The notes beneath the pieces are model-generated. The model was not told the DNA's origin, ran no database searches, and saw only the letters and a program-made list of their open reading frames with translations. Below, piece after piece: positions 56,062 to 64,000 of a stretch of 64,000 nucleotides of DNA. Where the stretch lies: the NCBI GenBank assembly GCA_009760885.1, contig CM019701.1:13661963-13725962 (forward strand). The letters run 5' to 3'. Both the position numbers and the translations under genes were made by a program. This stretch comes from Achatina immaculata (taxonomy: Eukaryota; Mollusca; Gastropoda; Stylommatophora; Achatinidae). Numbering within the stretch: the first letter of the stretch is position 1; each line of letters starts with the position of its first letter.

Positions 56062-59000
56062 CTGATGATAACAGTTTTTGAGCCATAAAGACACTGAAAT
56101 TCTGTGACAAAACATTTTTTTTTTTGGTGACAATCATCATTTAAAACAGCAACTCTTAAATGTTGGTATCCCTTGGAAGTACGGAAACCAGATGAGGATG
56201 GGGGGTATGGGAAACAGACAAAGGGGGTATTGGAACCAGATGGTGGGGCTATGAAAAACCAAACAAACTGGGTATGGGACTTGACCCCTGAAACATTTTA
56301 TTTTTACACTGCTGGTAGTTCAGAACGATCCGTTCCTAGTTATTCACAGGAAAAGCTACTATCTTATTCTGAAGTCATGTAAGTATCTAACAGGTCTGAT
56401 AATGATGATGGCAATGATGATGATTTTGAGTCTGGTGAAGCGGGTATAGGAACATAGTGGATGATTTACTGAAGCATTTACAACCATGACAGTGTGACTA
56501 TATTACATGTGGACATATACTACTACTATCAACTACTCTATTCACTCTAACTACTGGCCATTACAGACTGCTGAATCACACATACCAACTTCAGATAACA
56601 GAAAAATGCTATTGTGACATCAGGGTATGGACTCTGGAACATGTGCTGCACGAGTGGTTCAACACTTACAGACATACACAACCACACCCGAGGATAGGGT
56701 CTGGATCTTAGGCAGCAGCTCTGGGGCTGCCATGTAAACTTAGAGAAAACTGTGGACATAATTTTTAACGCGGTACTGACTGAACTTTCTATTTTAGGCT
56801 ACAGAATTAACACGACTTAGCTCCAGAATTAGCATGACTTAGCTCCTGAATTAGAATGAACTAGCTCTAGAATTAGCATGACTTAGCTCCTGAATTAGAA
56901 TGAACTAGCTCCAGAATTAGCATGACTTAGCTCCAGAATTAGCATGACTTAGCTCCTGAATTAGAATGAACTAGCTCTAGAATTAGCATGACTTAGCTCC
57001 AGAATTAGCATGACTTAGCTCCTGAATTAGAATGAACTAGCTCCAGAATTAGCATGACCTAGCTCCATAATTAGCATGACCTAGCTCCATAATTAGCAAG
57101 ACATAGCTCCATAATTAGCATGACTTAGCTCCAGAATTAGCATGACTTAGCTCCATAATTAGCATGACCTAGCTCCATAATTAGCAAGACGTAGCTCCAT
57201 AATTAGCATGACTTAGCTCCAGAATTAGCATGACTTAGCTCTTGAATGTATAAGGGCAAGTCAAATAAGTAAATGTTAAGGGATGTAACCACTGAAAAAT
57301 ATATGAAAAGAATGACTCATCCTTCAGTCTTTTCATATATTTTTCAATGATTACACCCTCTGATTTGCATTTACTTTCTGACTTGCCCTTATAAAATAAG
57401 AAAATGAACTACCACCATGACAAGCCCATCAATATGATAAGTAGTAAAAAAGAAACGGTAAAATCTCCATTTCCATGCCATTAAGGGATACTGGAGATTT
57501 GGTGTTAGGCCACATTTTCAAGACCTTCAGCACATGAATGTGTGATGTGGTCAGTATCACACCTGACTGCATTTACCTTCCCAGATTTCTCTGGTACCCA
57601 GTTTTTGAGGCCTGGTGGATCTGGGACCTTTTTGGTGTGGTAGTCAGTCAGTCAGTCATTTGCATGTCCCTTGCGGAACTCTGCCTCCCTAACAGCTCTC
57701 CTGTAGGCCTCTCGGCTGTAAGAAAGATGCCTTGCTGCTGATGCATCCATTTGCAGATTATCAATGATGTCTTGCAGCCATCTTCGCCGTGGTCTTCCTC
57801 TTTCTTTTTCCCATTATGTACCCTTCCAAAACAGTCTTCTCTAGATTATCATGATGTTTAATGTGTCCAAAATATTTTAAAGTTTTCTCTCTTTAATCCT
57901 CTTTACTAGCCAGCCTTCTTCAATATTAAGTTCTTGTAGTATGGATATATTTGTTCTTTTCTGTGTCCATGATATCTGAAGAACTCTTCTGTAGCATTTA
58001 CATTCAGAGGCATTTATGTGTTTCTCAGCTGTTTTGTTAAGAGTGGTGGTATTAGAAAAATTTCCCGCTGTGGAACCATTACCACCAGATTAGTAAACAG
58101 GATGCTAACCACTCAGCCAACCAGGTCACCAATAAGTAGAAAGGTTGGTGAAAATCCTACTCTGGTGATAGTTTGCTGTGCCTGCCAAGTCCCTGGTATC
58201 ATACTGCCGACAAGTGTATCATTTCTTGATGTTGTTTATCTCAGTGTTTAAGAAATTAGACAGAAAAAAAACACAAAGAATTACTGCCTGTACTAGCCTT
58301 TTTTAGTTTCAAATTCTCGATAGTTTCTGCAACCTCTGACGAAGAGTTTGGGGCTTCGAGACCCAACTCTGACAACTGCTGTAGCATGTCTGGAGATAGC
58401 GCAATCTTCTTTTTCTGTGGGTTGTAAAGAAGCAACTAATCAAAAGATCATGTCTGGACAATACTGTAACAACAACAGCATATTATACCATATGTAAACA
58501 GGTTCAAAGCCATAAGATATAATATAATACAAAGTCATAACATACTATAATACAAAGTCATAAAGTAGTTATACACAGTCATAAAGTACTATAATAAAAG
58601 AGTCTACAGAAGTCACAAATCTTTACTACCTGACACTTTGTACTAGGGAACAAAGAGAGATGGGAGCAGGCATTTCATTTCTAGAAACTGAGCAATATTA
58701 TAATACTCTACTACCTGACACTTTGTGTTAGGAAACAGGCAGACAGATGAGTGCAGGCATCTCATTTCAAGAATCTGACTGTTTATGTGTACTGAGACAG
58801 ATTTTCTTTTTTACTCACTGATGACTGCCTCCGGATTTTGCGATTTTTCACACTGGGTCTCTTCGTTCTTGCCAAGCTGTCTTGACCTTCAGAATCCCTC
58901 CTCAACAACACAAACTGACCATCAGCAATCTCTTCCACTGGTTCAGCTTCCTCTACAAAACAAAAAGACACACCAAGATTAATGACCACTTTAATACAGT

Positions 59001-61135
59001 AAAAAAAAAACAAAAGACCAAAAAAAAAAAAAAAAAAGTTCACAGTTTGTAAATTTCCTTTTGCAAACATTTCCAGACATCCTTTTGAAGTGGAGAAGGG
59101 GCCTTTCCTTTTGCAAACATTTCCAGACATCCTTTTGAAGTGGAGAAGGGGCCTTTCCTTTTGCAAACATTTCCAGACATCCTTTTGAAGTGGAGAAGGG
59201 GCCTTTCCTTTTGCAAACATTTCCAGACATCCTTTTGAAGTGGAGAAGGGGCCTAAGTACAGCAACCAGAGATTAGGAAAAGAAAGTTTGGTCAAGTCAA
59301 TCTACACCATGTCTTCGTGACAGTCCAAGTTAGATGCCAGTCTGCCTAACAAAAAACAAAGGTCCCTGGCTAGAAGGTACCTCACAACAACCTGGGCACC
59401 ACATGTCACAAAAAAATTCTTTCCAGACGTCAAATTCTAATTTTATGCAGAAAGAAGAGGGTTAGAGTTTGTGGACAGTTTTATTTCCCCTCAGTGCGAA
59501 CGAAGAAGAAGAAGAAGGCGAACGAAGAAGATTCCCCCTCAGTTTTGTACTGGGAATTGGTCGCTAAATAAGTGTACACAAACAAGTATAAAGATGAAGT
59601 CACACGTATGATGAACAGAACACATTAACTTCCATATACTCTCCACTCGTCAGTTTGTTTCACTAAATAGGATTACATAGTACTAAATATTTGCTCAGAT
59701 GTTTCTGGTAAGGCATAAAAACTGATTTACACAGTGTCAAATGGAGCATAAAGCTAGCAAGCTTGATTCATGTGCTGTCACATCATGACACCGCATAACA
59801 ATTAAAAGCTGACACTTATGTTCTGCTCAGGGAGATGGGCTCTCCTGGGTTAAATTCTGCCCTCAAACCATGACTGGCCCAGCACGCCGGCGGTGGATCT
59901 CTTTACTGCTCATAGAAAACACAGGAAGAATAAACGGACTGATATAAATGGAAAACGATCCGGAAACGTTAAACTTCAAAGAGATAGAAAAGCGATTCTT
60001 AAAGTATTAACATATGTGACATAAATGATAACAAGGAGGATTTAGTGCAAGGAATGAAAAGGAGATAAATAAAGATCATGAGAGTTGCAGACACAAACTC
60101 GGAGGTAAAGGCTGTAAACAAATACATTAGAATTATGCATTCCTCTAATCTGGAGTGAGTGAGCAAGAAAGGGCAAAACAGGCTGTCGGAATGATTACAG
60201 AACCAAATACCGCTGGCAAAATTTGGAAACAAAATGAATATCAGAAAGAATTATTACTCTCCAAATAAAAGAAAATGAGGTGACCACAACCTATGTCCAA
60301 ATATGAGGTGTGTCTAAACAGTTCGGTGAATGGTCCGATATTTCAACAGCAAAATTGGCCAGGTATATGGCCACGCATATAGCTATCTAGAGACACGTTG
60401 AGAAGCGCCACCTAGCATGGAGTACACACGACAGACGGGGTAAACCTGCTGTGGGCAGTCGAACGTAGTCAGTGTGAGAGGTATGGTCACAGTGCAATGG
60501 AGCAATAAGTGAACATCAAGTTCTGCTACACATTGGGGGAAACAGCGACGGAGACACATGAAATGTCCTTGGTAATGCCCAATTCCTTCGCCATCAATTG
60601 TAGAGTCAGTTGCCAATCCCGTGCCAACATTTGTCGCACTCGCTTGATCATGTCTGTGGTTCTGCTTGTTGACGACCAACCCAAACGTGGCTCATCTTCA
60701 GTCATTTCCTTCCCGTATTGAAAGCATTTGAACCAGTTGTGAAAGCATTTGAGCCAGTCGTAAACACATTTTCTGCTCACAGCTTCCGTCCCATACACTT
60801 TCATGCATCATACCCAGTAATCTGACTCAGCTTACCTTACCTACAAGTTGGTGAACCCGGTCATACCCAGCAATCTGTCTCAGCTTACCACACCTACAAA
60901 TTGGTGAACCAGATCATACCCAGAAATCTGTCTCAGCCCACCTACAAACTATATCACAAATAAAATGCATGGCAACTTACCTATGCTGGTAGCTGGGGAC
61001 AGACTGTCCAGGGAAGACTCCTGAGATGGAAGTGTGACAAATCGACTGAAGAACTGGATGAGGGAATTGCACCAATTTATATACTTTTCATGTGGTGCCT
61101 TTTCATGCAGTGTCTTTTCCTTCTGGTGTTGAACT
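54811..61135 (-). CDS. Gene 3: unrecognised Ser-rich protein, 3' part (four exons)
   Basis: Exons at 61135-60981, 58952-58819, 58414-58298 and 56061-54811 join in phase. The first encodes KYINWCNSLIQFFSRF and a Ser-rich end. The second encodes EEIADGQFVLLRRDSEG and a basic stretch. The third is a short helix (LSPDMLQQLSELGLE). The large 3' exon encodes 416 residues rich in Ser, Glu and Gln with no recognisable fold, probably disordered. All four are on the minus strand and their phases agree, which is the main support. The 5' end is upstream of 61135, beyond the mariner copies or outside the window. I do not recognise the family and assign no function. The terminal TGA overlaps a good donor sequence, so the protein may continue. 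Confidence 0.7.
56790..57245. repeat. 22 bp minisatellite, about 20 copies
   Basis: Unit TAGCTCCAGAATTAGCATGA plus CT. A 44 bp dimer (GAATTAGAATGAACTAGCTC variant) alternates in the first half; CCATAATTAGCA variants dominate the second. Gene 3 intron 3. Confidence 0.95.
57249..57394. mobile_element. Foldback MITE, about 146 bp
   Basis: TATAAGGGCAAGTCA at the left end and TGACTTGCCCTTATA at the right are perfect inverted copies. The inverted arms extend about 60 bp each (TGAAAAATATATGAAAAG / CTTTTCATATATTTTTCA) around a roughly 18 bp centre. The flanking TA suggests a Tc1/mariner-type origin. Confidence 0.85.
57462..58136 (-). mobile_element. tRNA-derived SINE, family 2, split by LINE-C
   Basis: The 3' body (57462-57642: GGTCAGTATCACACCTGACT) and the tRNA-like head (58052-58136: minus strand TTGGCTGAGTGGTTAGCATC) are separated by LINE-C. 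In the intact copy at 10835-11105 these parts are contiguous. Confidence 0.85.
57643..58045 (-). mobile_element. LINE-C, 5'-truncated, inserted in a SINE
   Basis: Starts with an (AGTC)n run (the 3' tail on the minus strand), then CATTTGCATGTCCCTTGCGG, and extends to CTCAGCTGTTTTGTTAAGAG. GTGGTA at 57637-57642 and 58046-58051 is the target duplication. Confidence 0.88.
58298..58414 (-). CDS. Gene 3 exon: short helical segment
   Basis: Acceptor CCACAG, 117 nt, phase 0 on both sides. It encodes KKKIALSPDMLQQLSELG and ends TIENLKLKK. The best-fitting donor is GC rather than GT (see findings). Confidence 0.68.
58475..58775. repeat. Local repeats in gene 3 intron 2
   Basis: ACAAAGTCATAA-type units recur at 58520-58600. 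A roughly 85 bp direct repeat (CTACTACCTGACACTTTGT...GCAGGCAT) appears twice at 58625-58770. Confidence 0.75.
58819..58952 (-). CDS. Gene 3 exon
   Basis: Acceptor TTGTAG, donor GTGAGT, 134 nt, phase 1 in and phase 0 out. It encodes an acidic start, GQFVLLRRDSEGQDS and the basic VKNRKIRRQSS, a likely phosphorylation or localisation segment. Confidence 0.72.
59055..59253. repeat. 51 bp minisatellite, 4 copies
   Basis: Unit contains TTTCCTTTTGCAAACATTTC then CATCCTTTTGAAGTGGAGAA, virtually identical in all copies. As 51 is a multiple of three it creates a 170-codon minus-strand ORF continuous with the upstream edge of a gene 3 exon. Confidence 0.95.
59254..60290. other. Gene 3 intron 1, unassigned
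   Basis: Contains a GAACGAAGAAGAAGAAGAAG tail at 59496-59530 that resembles the end of the 50203-50675 element, and GGTTAAATTCTGCC near 59849, a weak box-B-like string. No exon seen. Confidence 0.4.
60300..60810 (-). mobile_element. Mariner with central deletion
   Basis: One end is GAGGTGTGTCTAAACAGTTC (60304-60323), a mariner-type terminal sequence. The minus strand encodes the N-terminal helix-turn-helix part of a mariner transposase: VYDWLKCFHNWFKCF, RLGWSSTSRTTDMIK and LTLQLMAKELGITKD. It then stops; the catalytic DDE part is absent before the terminal sequence. Gene 3 intron 1. Confidence 0.82.
60811..60955. repeat. About 55 bp tandem repeat, 2.5 copies
   Basis: ATACCCAGTAATCTGACTCA / ATACCCAGCAATCTGTCTCA / ATACCCAGAAATCTGTCTCA recur with ACCTACAAGTTGGTGAACC between. 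Confidence 0.88.
60981..61135 (-). CDS. Gene 3 exon, first in window
   Basis: Acceptor TTAACAG, donor GTAAGT, 155 nt, phase 2 in and phase 1 out. It encodes a charged start, then HEKYINWCNSLIQFFSRF and SLDSLSPATSI. The joined reading across the next intron gives PATSIEEAEPVEE. Confidence 0.72.
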
Positions 61136-61324
61136 CTGTTAAGTAAGGATATACAAAGAGCTGGAGTGCAATTATTCAAAGTTCTGAAATATCTACTTTG
61201 ACATGGCAAGATTCACAGCACTAAAATGTCTACACTTAACAATGTCCAACAATTAAGTAATGAGATTAATTACATAAAAAATAAAATAAACAACAGTTGA
61301 AGATATAACCTGTATTTTATCCTA

Positions 61325-62997
61325 GTAAGCCCACTGTGCATTGATACAGAGACTGGCATGATCTAACAAATACTGGAACAACTTCTGCAGTTCTTCTGTT
61401 GGTACGGCCCTTAAACTTGATGTTATGACCCTTTGGATGTTATCAGTATCATCAAAGAAGTGTCCTTTCAAAATGGTAACTTTAATTTTGGGATTAGAAA
61501 ATAATTGCAGGGAGACAAATCTGGGGAATAGGGTGGATGGTTGAGAACAAACACTTGTTTTGGGGCCAAAAATTCCTGTACAACTACCACCCGATGAGCC
61601 AGTGCATTATCATGAAGAAAGAAAAAAACTGCCAGGTGTTGAATACTCAGGTCAGACTCGGAGAATCTTTTTCATTAGGTGTTTCAAAATACTTAAATAA
61701 ACTTTGGTAGTGACAGTCTGTCCCTCTGGAATAAATTCTTTGTGAATAACTCCTTTGCCATCGTAGAAGCACATCAGCATTGTCTTCACTTTTGACTTTT
61801 GAAGACAAATTTTTTTTGCCTTTTGGTGATGATAATGACCTCCACTGAGCACTTTGGTGTTTAGTTGTGGGAGCATAGCGGAAAATCCATGTTTCATCCT
61901 CTGCAACAATCAAATTTAACTCTTCCCATGCCTTTCGTCGTTATAGCGTTGCTTCCGGTTTTCCGACATGGTATGTATCGTCATTACAGCAACATTTGGT
62001 TTGTTTCATTAAAAAAACTGGTGTAACATTTAGATTGTACATATTTCGTCCAAGTTTACGGTGACACTTTTCAAAATGGTGAAAGAGTTATGAGCGATGC
62101 CGAGCAAGAAAAGGAAGAGAAACATGGAAAATTTTCAATTTTTGATGATGTAGATAGGGGTATGGATATGGCCTGTGACTACCCCTCTGCTCTTGAATGT
62201 ATCCAAAGTAGATCTAGACATATTAGACAACTGGAGAAGTAGTTAGTAGGTTATTTCAGACATTAATTTAGCGAGAATGCAACACAGAATCACAATATGA
62301 GATCGACAAGTAGATCTGGACATCTCAGATGGCAAGTTGTGTAGATCTAGACCTAGCCGACGGTGAGCTGGGCACAATCATTGTCTAAAAACATCACATT
62401 ACTTCTTTTTTCCTAAAAAATTCTGCATTTATGAAAGCTTCATACTTTTAGTTATATTTTGAAACATAATAAGTACACGAAAGTACATGGAAATACTGTT
62501 TTCCATTCCATTTTACAACTATACCCCCTATACAAATCAAGACCCGCGTTTTTATTCCAGTTTCAACTGAACATCCGCGTTTTTTCCTGCGGCACGGGAA
62601 GAGTTAAGAAATGTTTATTTCTGTGACACGTTTTGAAGATGTCATTTTGCGTACTCAACACGCTGATGGTTTTGGTCATCAGACAACGAATGTGGTACAA
62701 ACCGACAAGCAACTTCTTTCTTACCCAAATCTTCCACTAAAATTTTACCAACGGTAAACACGATCAGGTGTGAAGTTAACACCAAATTCATCTGCCATCA
62801 TCCTCACAGCCAAGCAACGATCTTCTTGCTTCTGTTCTCTGATTTATGCAATGAGTTCCTCATTATGAACAGAAATTGGGCGTCCATGTCTAGTTGCATT
62901 TGTAATTGTTTCCACACCACTTTTGAATCATGAATGCCACCTGAATATCTGTGTATGAGATAAACAATTATCCCCATAAACAGTTCTAAGGACTGTT
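61325..62997 (-). mobile_element. Mariner transposase copy, split by a TTAA-flanked MITE
   Basis: Minus strand, N to C: VYGDNCLSHTQIFRWH, TRHGRPISVHNEELI, EDRCLAVRMMADEFGVNF, then after the insertion LIVAEDETWIFRYAPTT, KGVIHKEFIPEGQTV, FLLHDNALAHRVVV and HPPYSPDLSPCNYFLIPKL. The first two catalytic acids (EDETW, HDN) are present. The third, normally Asp in SPCDxF, reads Asn (SPCNYF). Several stops also occur, so it is inactive. It lies upstream of the first visible gene 3 exon. Confidence 0.88.
61920..62603. mobile_element. 684 bp MITE with TTAA target duplication (piggyBac-like)
   Basis: TTAA occurs at 61916-61919 and 62604-62607. The termini are CTCTTCCCATGCC and its inverse GGCACGGGAAGAG, 13 bp with one mismatch. 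No transposase is encoded. The interior has short repeats around TAGATCTAGACAT. The TTAA preference is the reason for the piggyBac-like label. Confidence 0.82.
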
Positions 62998-63159
62998 ATA
63001 GCTGGAGGTGGGGTGGGGGATACGCTCTCCACTCCAACTAAATGTCTCCAAGCCATGCATCTCAAATAGCCTCTGACAGTCCAAGTTCAGCTCCTGGCGG
63101 AACTGTTTAAATTGACAGGAGAAGGGCAAAAGGCGAATATCTGGTGCCTGAAAACCAGA

Positions 63160-63860
63160 TGCTTCGGTTAGATGAGAGTCTTGGTTGGTAGCTCATCTAG
63201 GAGAAGGAAAACTCTGATTTAAAACCCCCTGCTGGTGAGATTCTTCAGCTGTCGTGCGTTGGGTGAAACTCCTCCCAGCCAATGAATAAAAATGCAAATA
63301 GGGTTGCTGCGCGGCACCACCGTGGAAAAGATGAAGGAAAGGATTAAGTGAACTAACCCGTAGTCTCGAGGTCAGGGCTACTCAAATCATGGCACCTCTG
63401 CTCTAGAAGCTGGCCACGTCTGATATACATCCATACTGGGGCAGATTGCCTAACCTGGCTTAACCCAGGGGTTAAACTAAGACACTGCTGGTGAGATTCT
63501 TCGGCTGCCACGTATAGGGTGAAACTCCCCCTGGGCAATGAAGAAAATGTGATTAGGGTTACCATGTGGCGCCGCTGTGAAAAAGGTGATGGAAAGGATA
63601 AAGTGAAGTTTAATCAGTATGTCCAGTATTCTCGCGGCGTGAGCTACTCATACCACGGCACCTCTGTTCTAGAGGCCGGCCAAGTACTACATACACCCAT
63701 ACTGATGAAATATGCCTAAATCGGCTTAACCCAGGGGTGAAACTCGATAGCTATGCATATCACGGTGCCTCCGCGTTAGAGGCCGGTCATGTCCTATATA
63801 CACCCATACTGGGATAATAAGCCTAAACTGGCTTAACCCAGGGGTGAAACTCACTAGTGG
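63160..63860. repeat. Dispersed GC-richer repeat, three copies of a roughly 90 bp block
   Basis: Blocks starting GGCACCTCTGCTCTAGAAGC (63391), GGCACCTCTGTTCTAGAGGC (63657) and GGTGCCTCCGCGTTAGAGGC (63765) each continue through CCATACTG and end GGCTTAACCCAGGGGT. A second block (GCTGGTGAGATTCTTCNGCTG) occurs twice, at about 63229 and 63487. GC content is clearly above the rest of the window; not coding. Confidence 0.82.
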
Positions 63861-63939
63861 CGCGGATTCATCCTCCTGGACAAAAGCTCTGCCTCGGTCA
63901 CCACCAGGAAGGGTAGCGGCCACGACCACATAATGCTGA

Positions 63940-64000
63940 AGTTGGTGACACTGGACCAGTGCAGTTTAGATAGGCAACCACCTCTCACCCGACGGGGATA
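63940..64000 (+). mobile_element. Start of another 88 bp-unit copy at the window edge
   Basis: GGCAACCACCTCTCACCCGA followed by CGGGGATA matches the unit inside 50203-50675, preceded here by ACTGGACCAGTGCAG. Cut off by the window end. Confidence 0.7.

Noticed and set aside
18920..62600. Shared GGCACGGGAAG between the LINE-B 3' end (near 18932) and the MITE terminus (62591)
   Set aside because: Only about 11 bases match and the flanks differ; treated as coincidence without more copies.

Overview
The window reads as animal (metazoan) nuclear DNA. Genes are split by GT-AG introns and most of the non-coding sequence is minisatellites and transposable elements. There is no operon structure, no bacterial ribosome-binding site, and no real rRNA gene, tRNA gene or CRISPR array. 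The mix of LINE, tRNA-derived SINE, mariner and TTAA-type elements with intron-rich, AT-rich DNA would suit a lophotrochozoan such as a mollusc. That placement is inference; no single gene fixes it.

Three genes can be built from exons whose splice sites and phases agree. Gene 1 (+, 1-18357) is the 3' part of a scaffold-type protein: a Ser/Asp-rich region, one PDZ domain and two PH domains, in eleven exons ending at a TGA at 18355-18357. Gene 2 (-, 43492-38722) is a glucosidase II beta (PRKCSH)-like protein with an N-terminal membrane anchor, two Cys-rich LDLa-like modules, a short coiled coil and the first part of an MRH lectin domain; its last exon was not found. Gene 3 (-, 61135-54811) is an unrecognised Ser-rich protein in at least four exons, one intron of which appears to be GC-AG. 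Genes 1 and 2 converge. Genes 2 and 3 lie in the same orientation. Nothing in the sequence shows the three to be functionally linked.

Layout: 1-18.4 kb is gene 1, with a different minisatellite in several introns (33, 20, 36, 19 and 45 bp units). From 18.4 to 30.7 kb there is no gene, but six larger minisatellites (53-57, 29, 59, 47, 29 and 69 bp) and a 1.35 kb near-perfect tandem duplication. From 30.7 to 38.7 kb lie LINE fragments and a mariner-like transposon split by an almost complete LINE. Gene 2 follows (38.7-43.5 kb). From 44 to 52 kb is a graveyard of LINE and SINE copies, including a 473 bp composite SINE inside a LINE reverse transcriptase. Gene 3 occupies 54.8-61.1 kb, and 60.3-64 kb holds two mariner remnants (one split by a TTAA-flanked MITE) and a GC-richer dispersed repeat.

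Several insertions can be ordered in time from target-site duplications read directly in the sequence. The most unusual local structure is in gene 1: the 5' splice site after the PDZ exon has been amplified into about twenty tandem copies.
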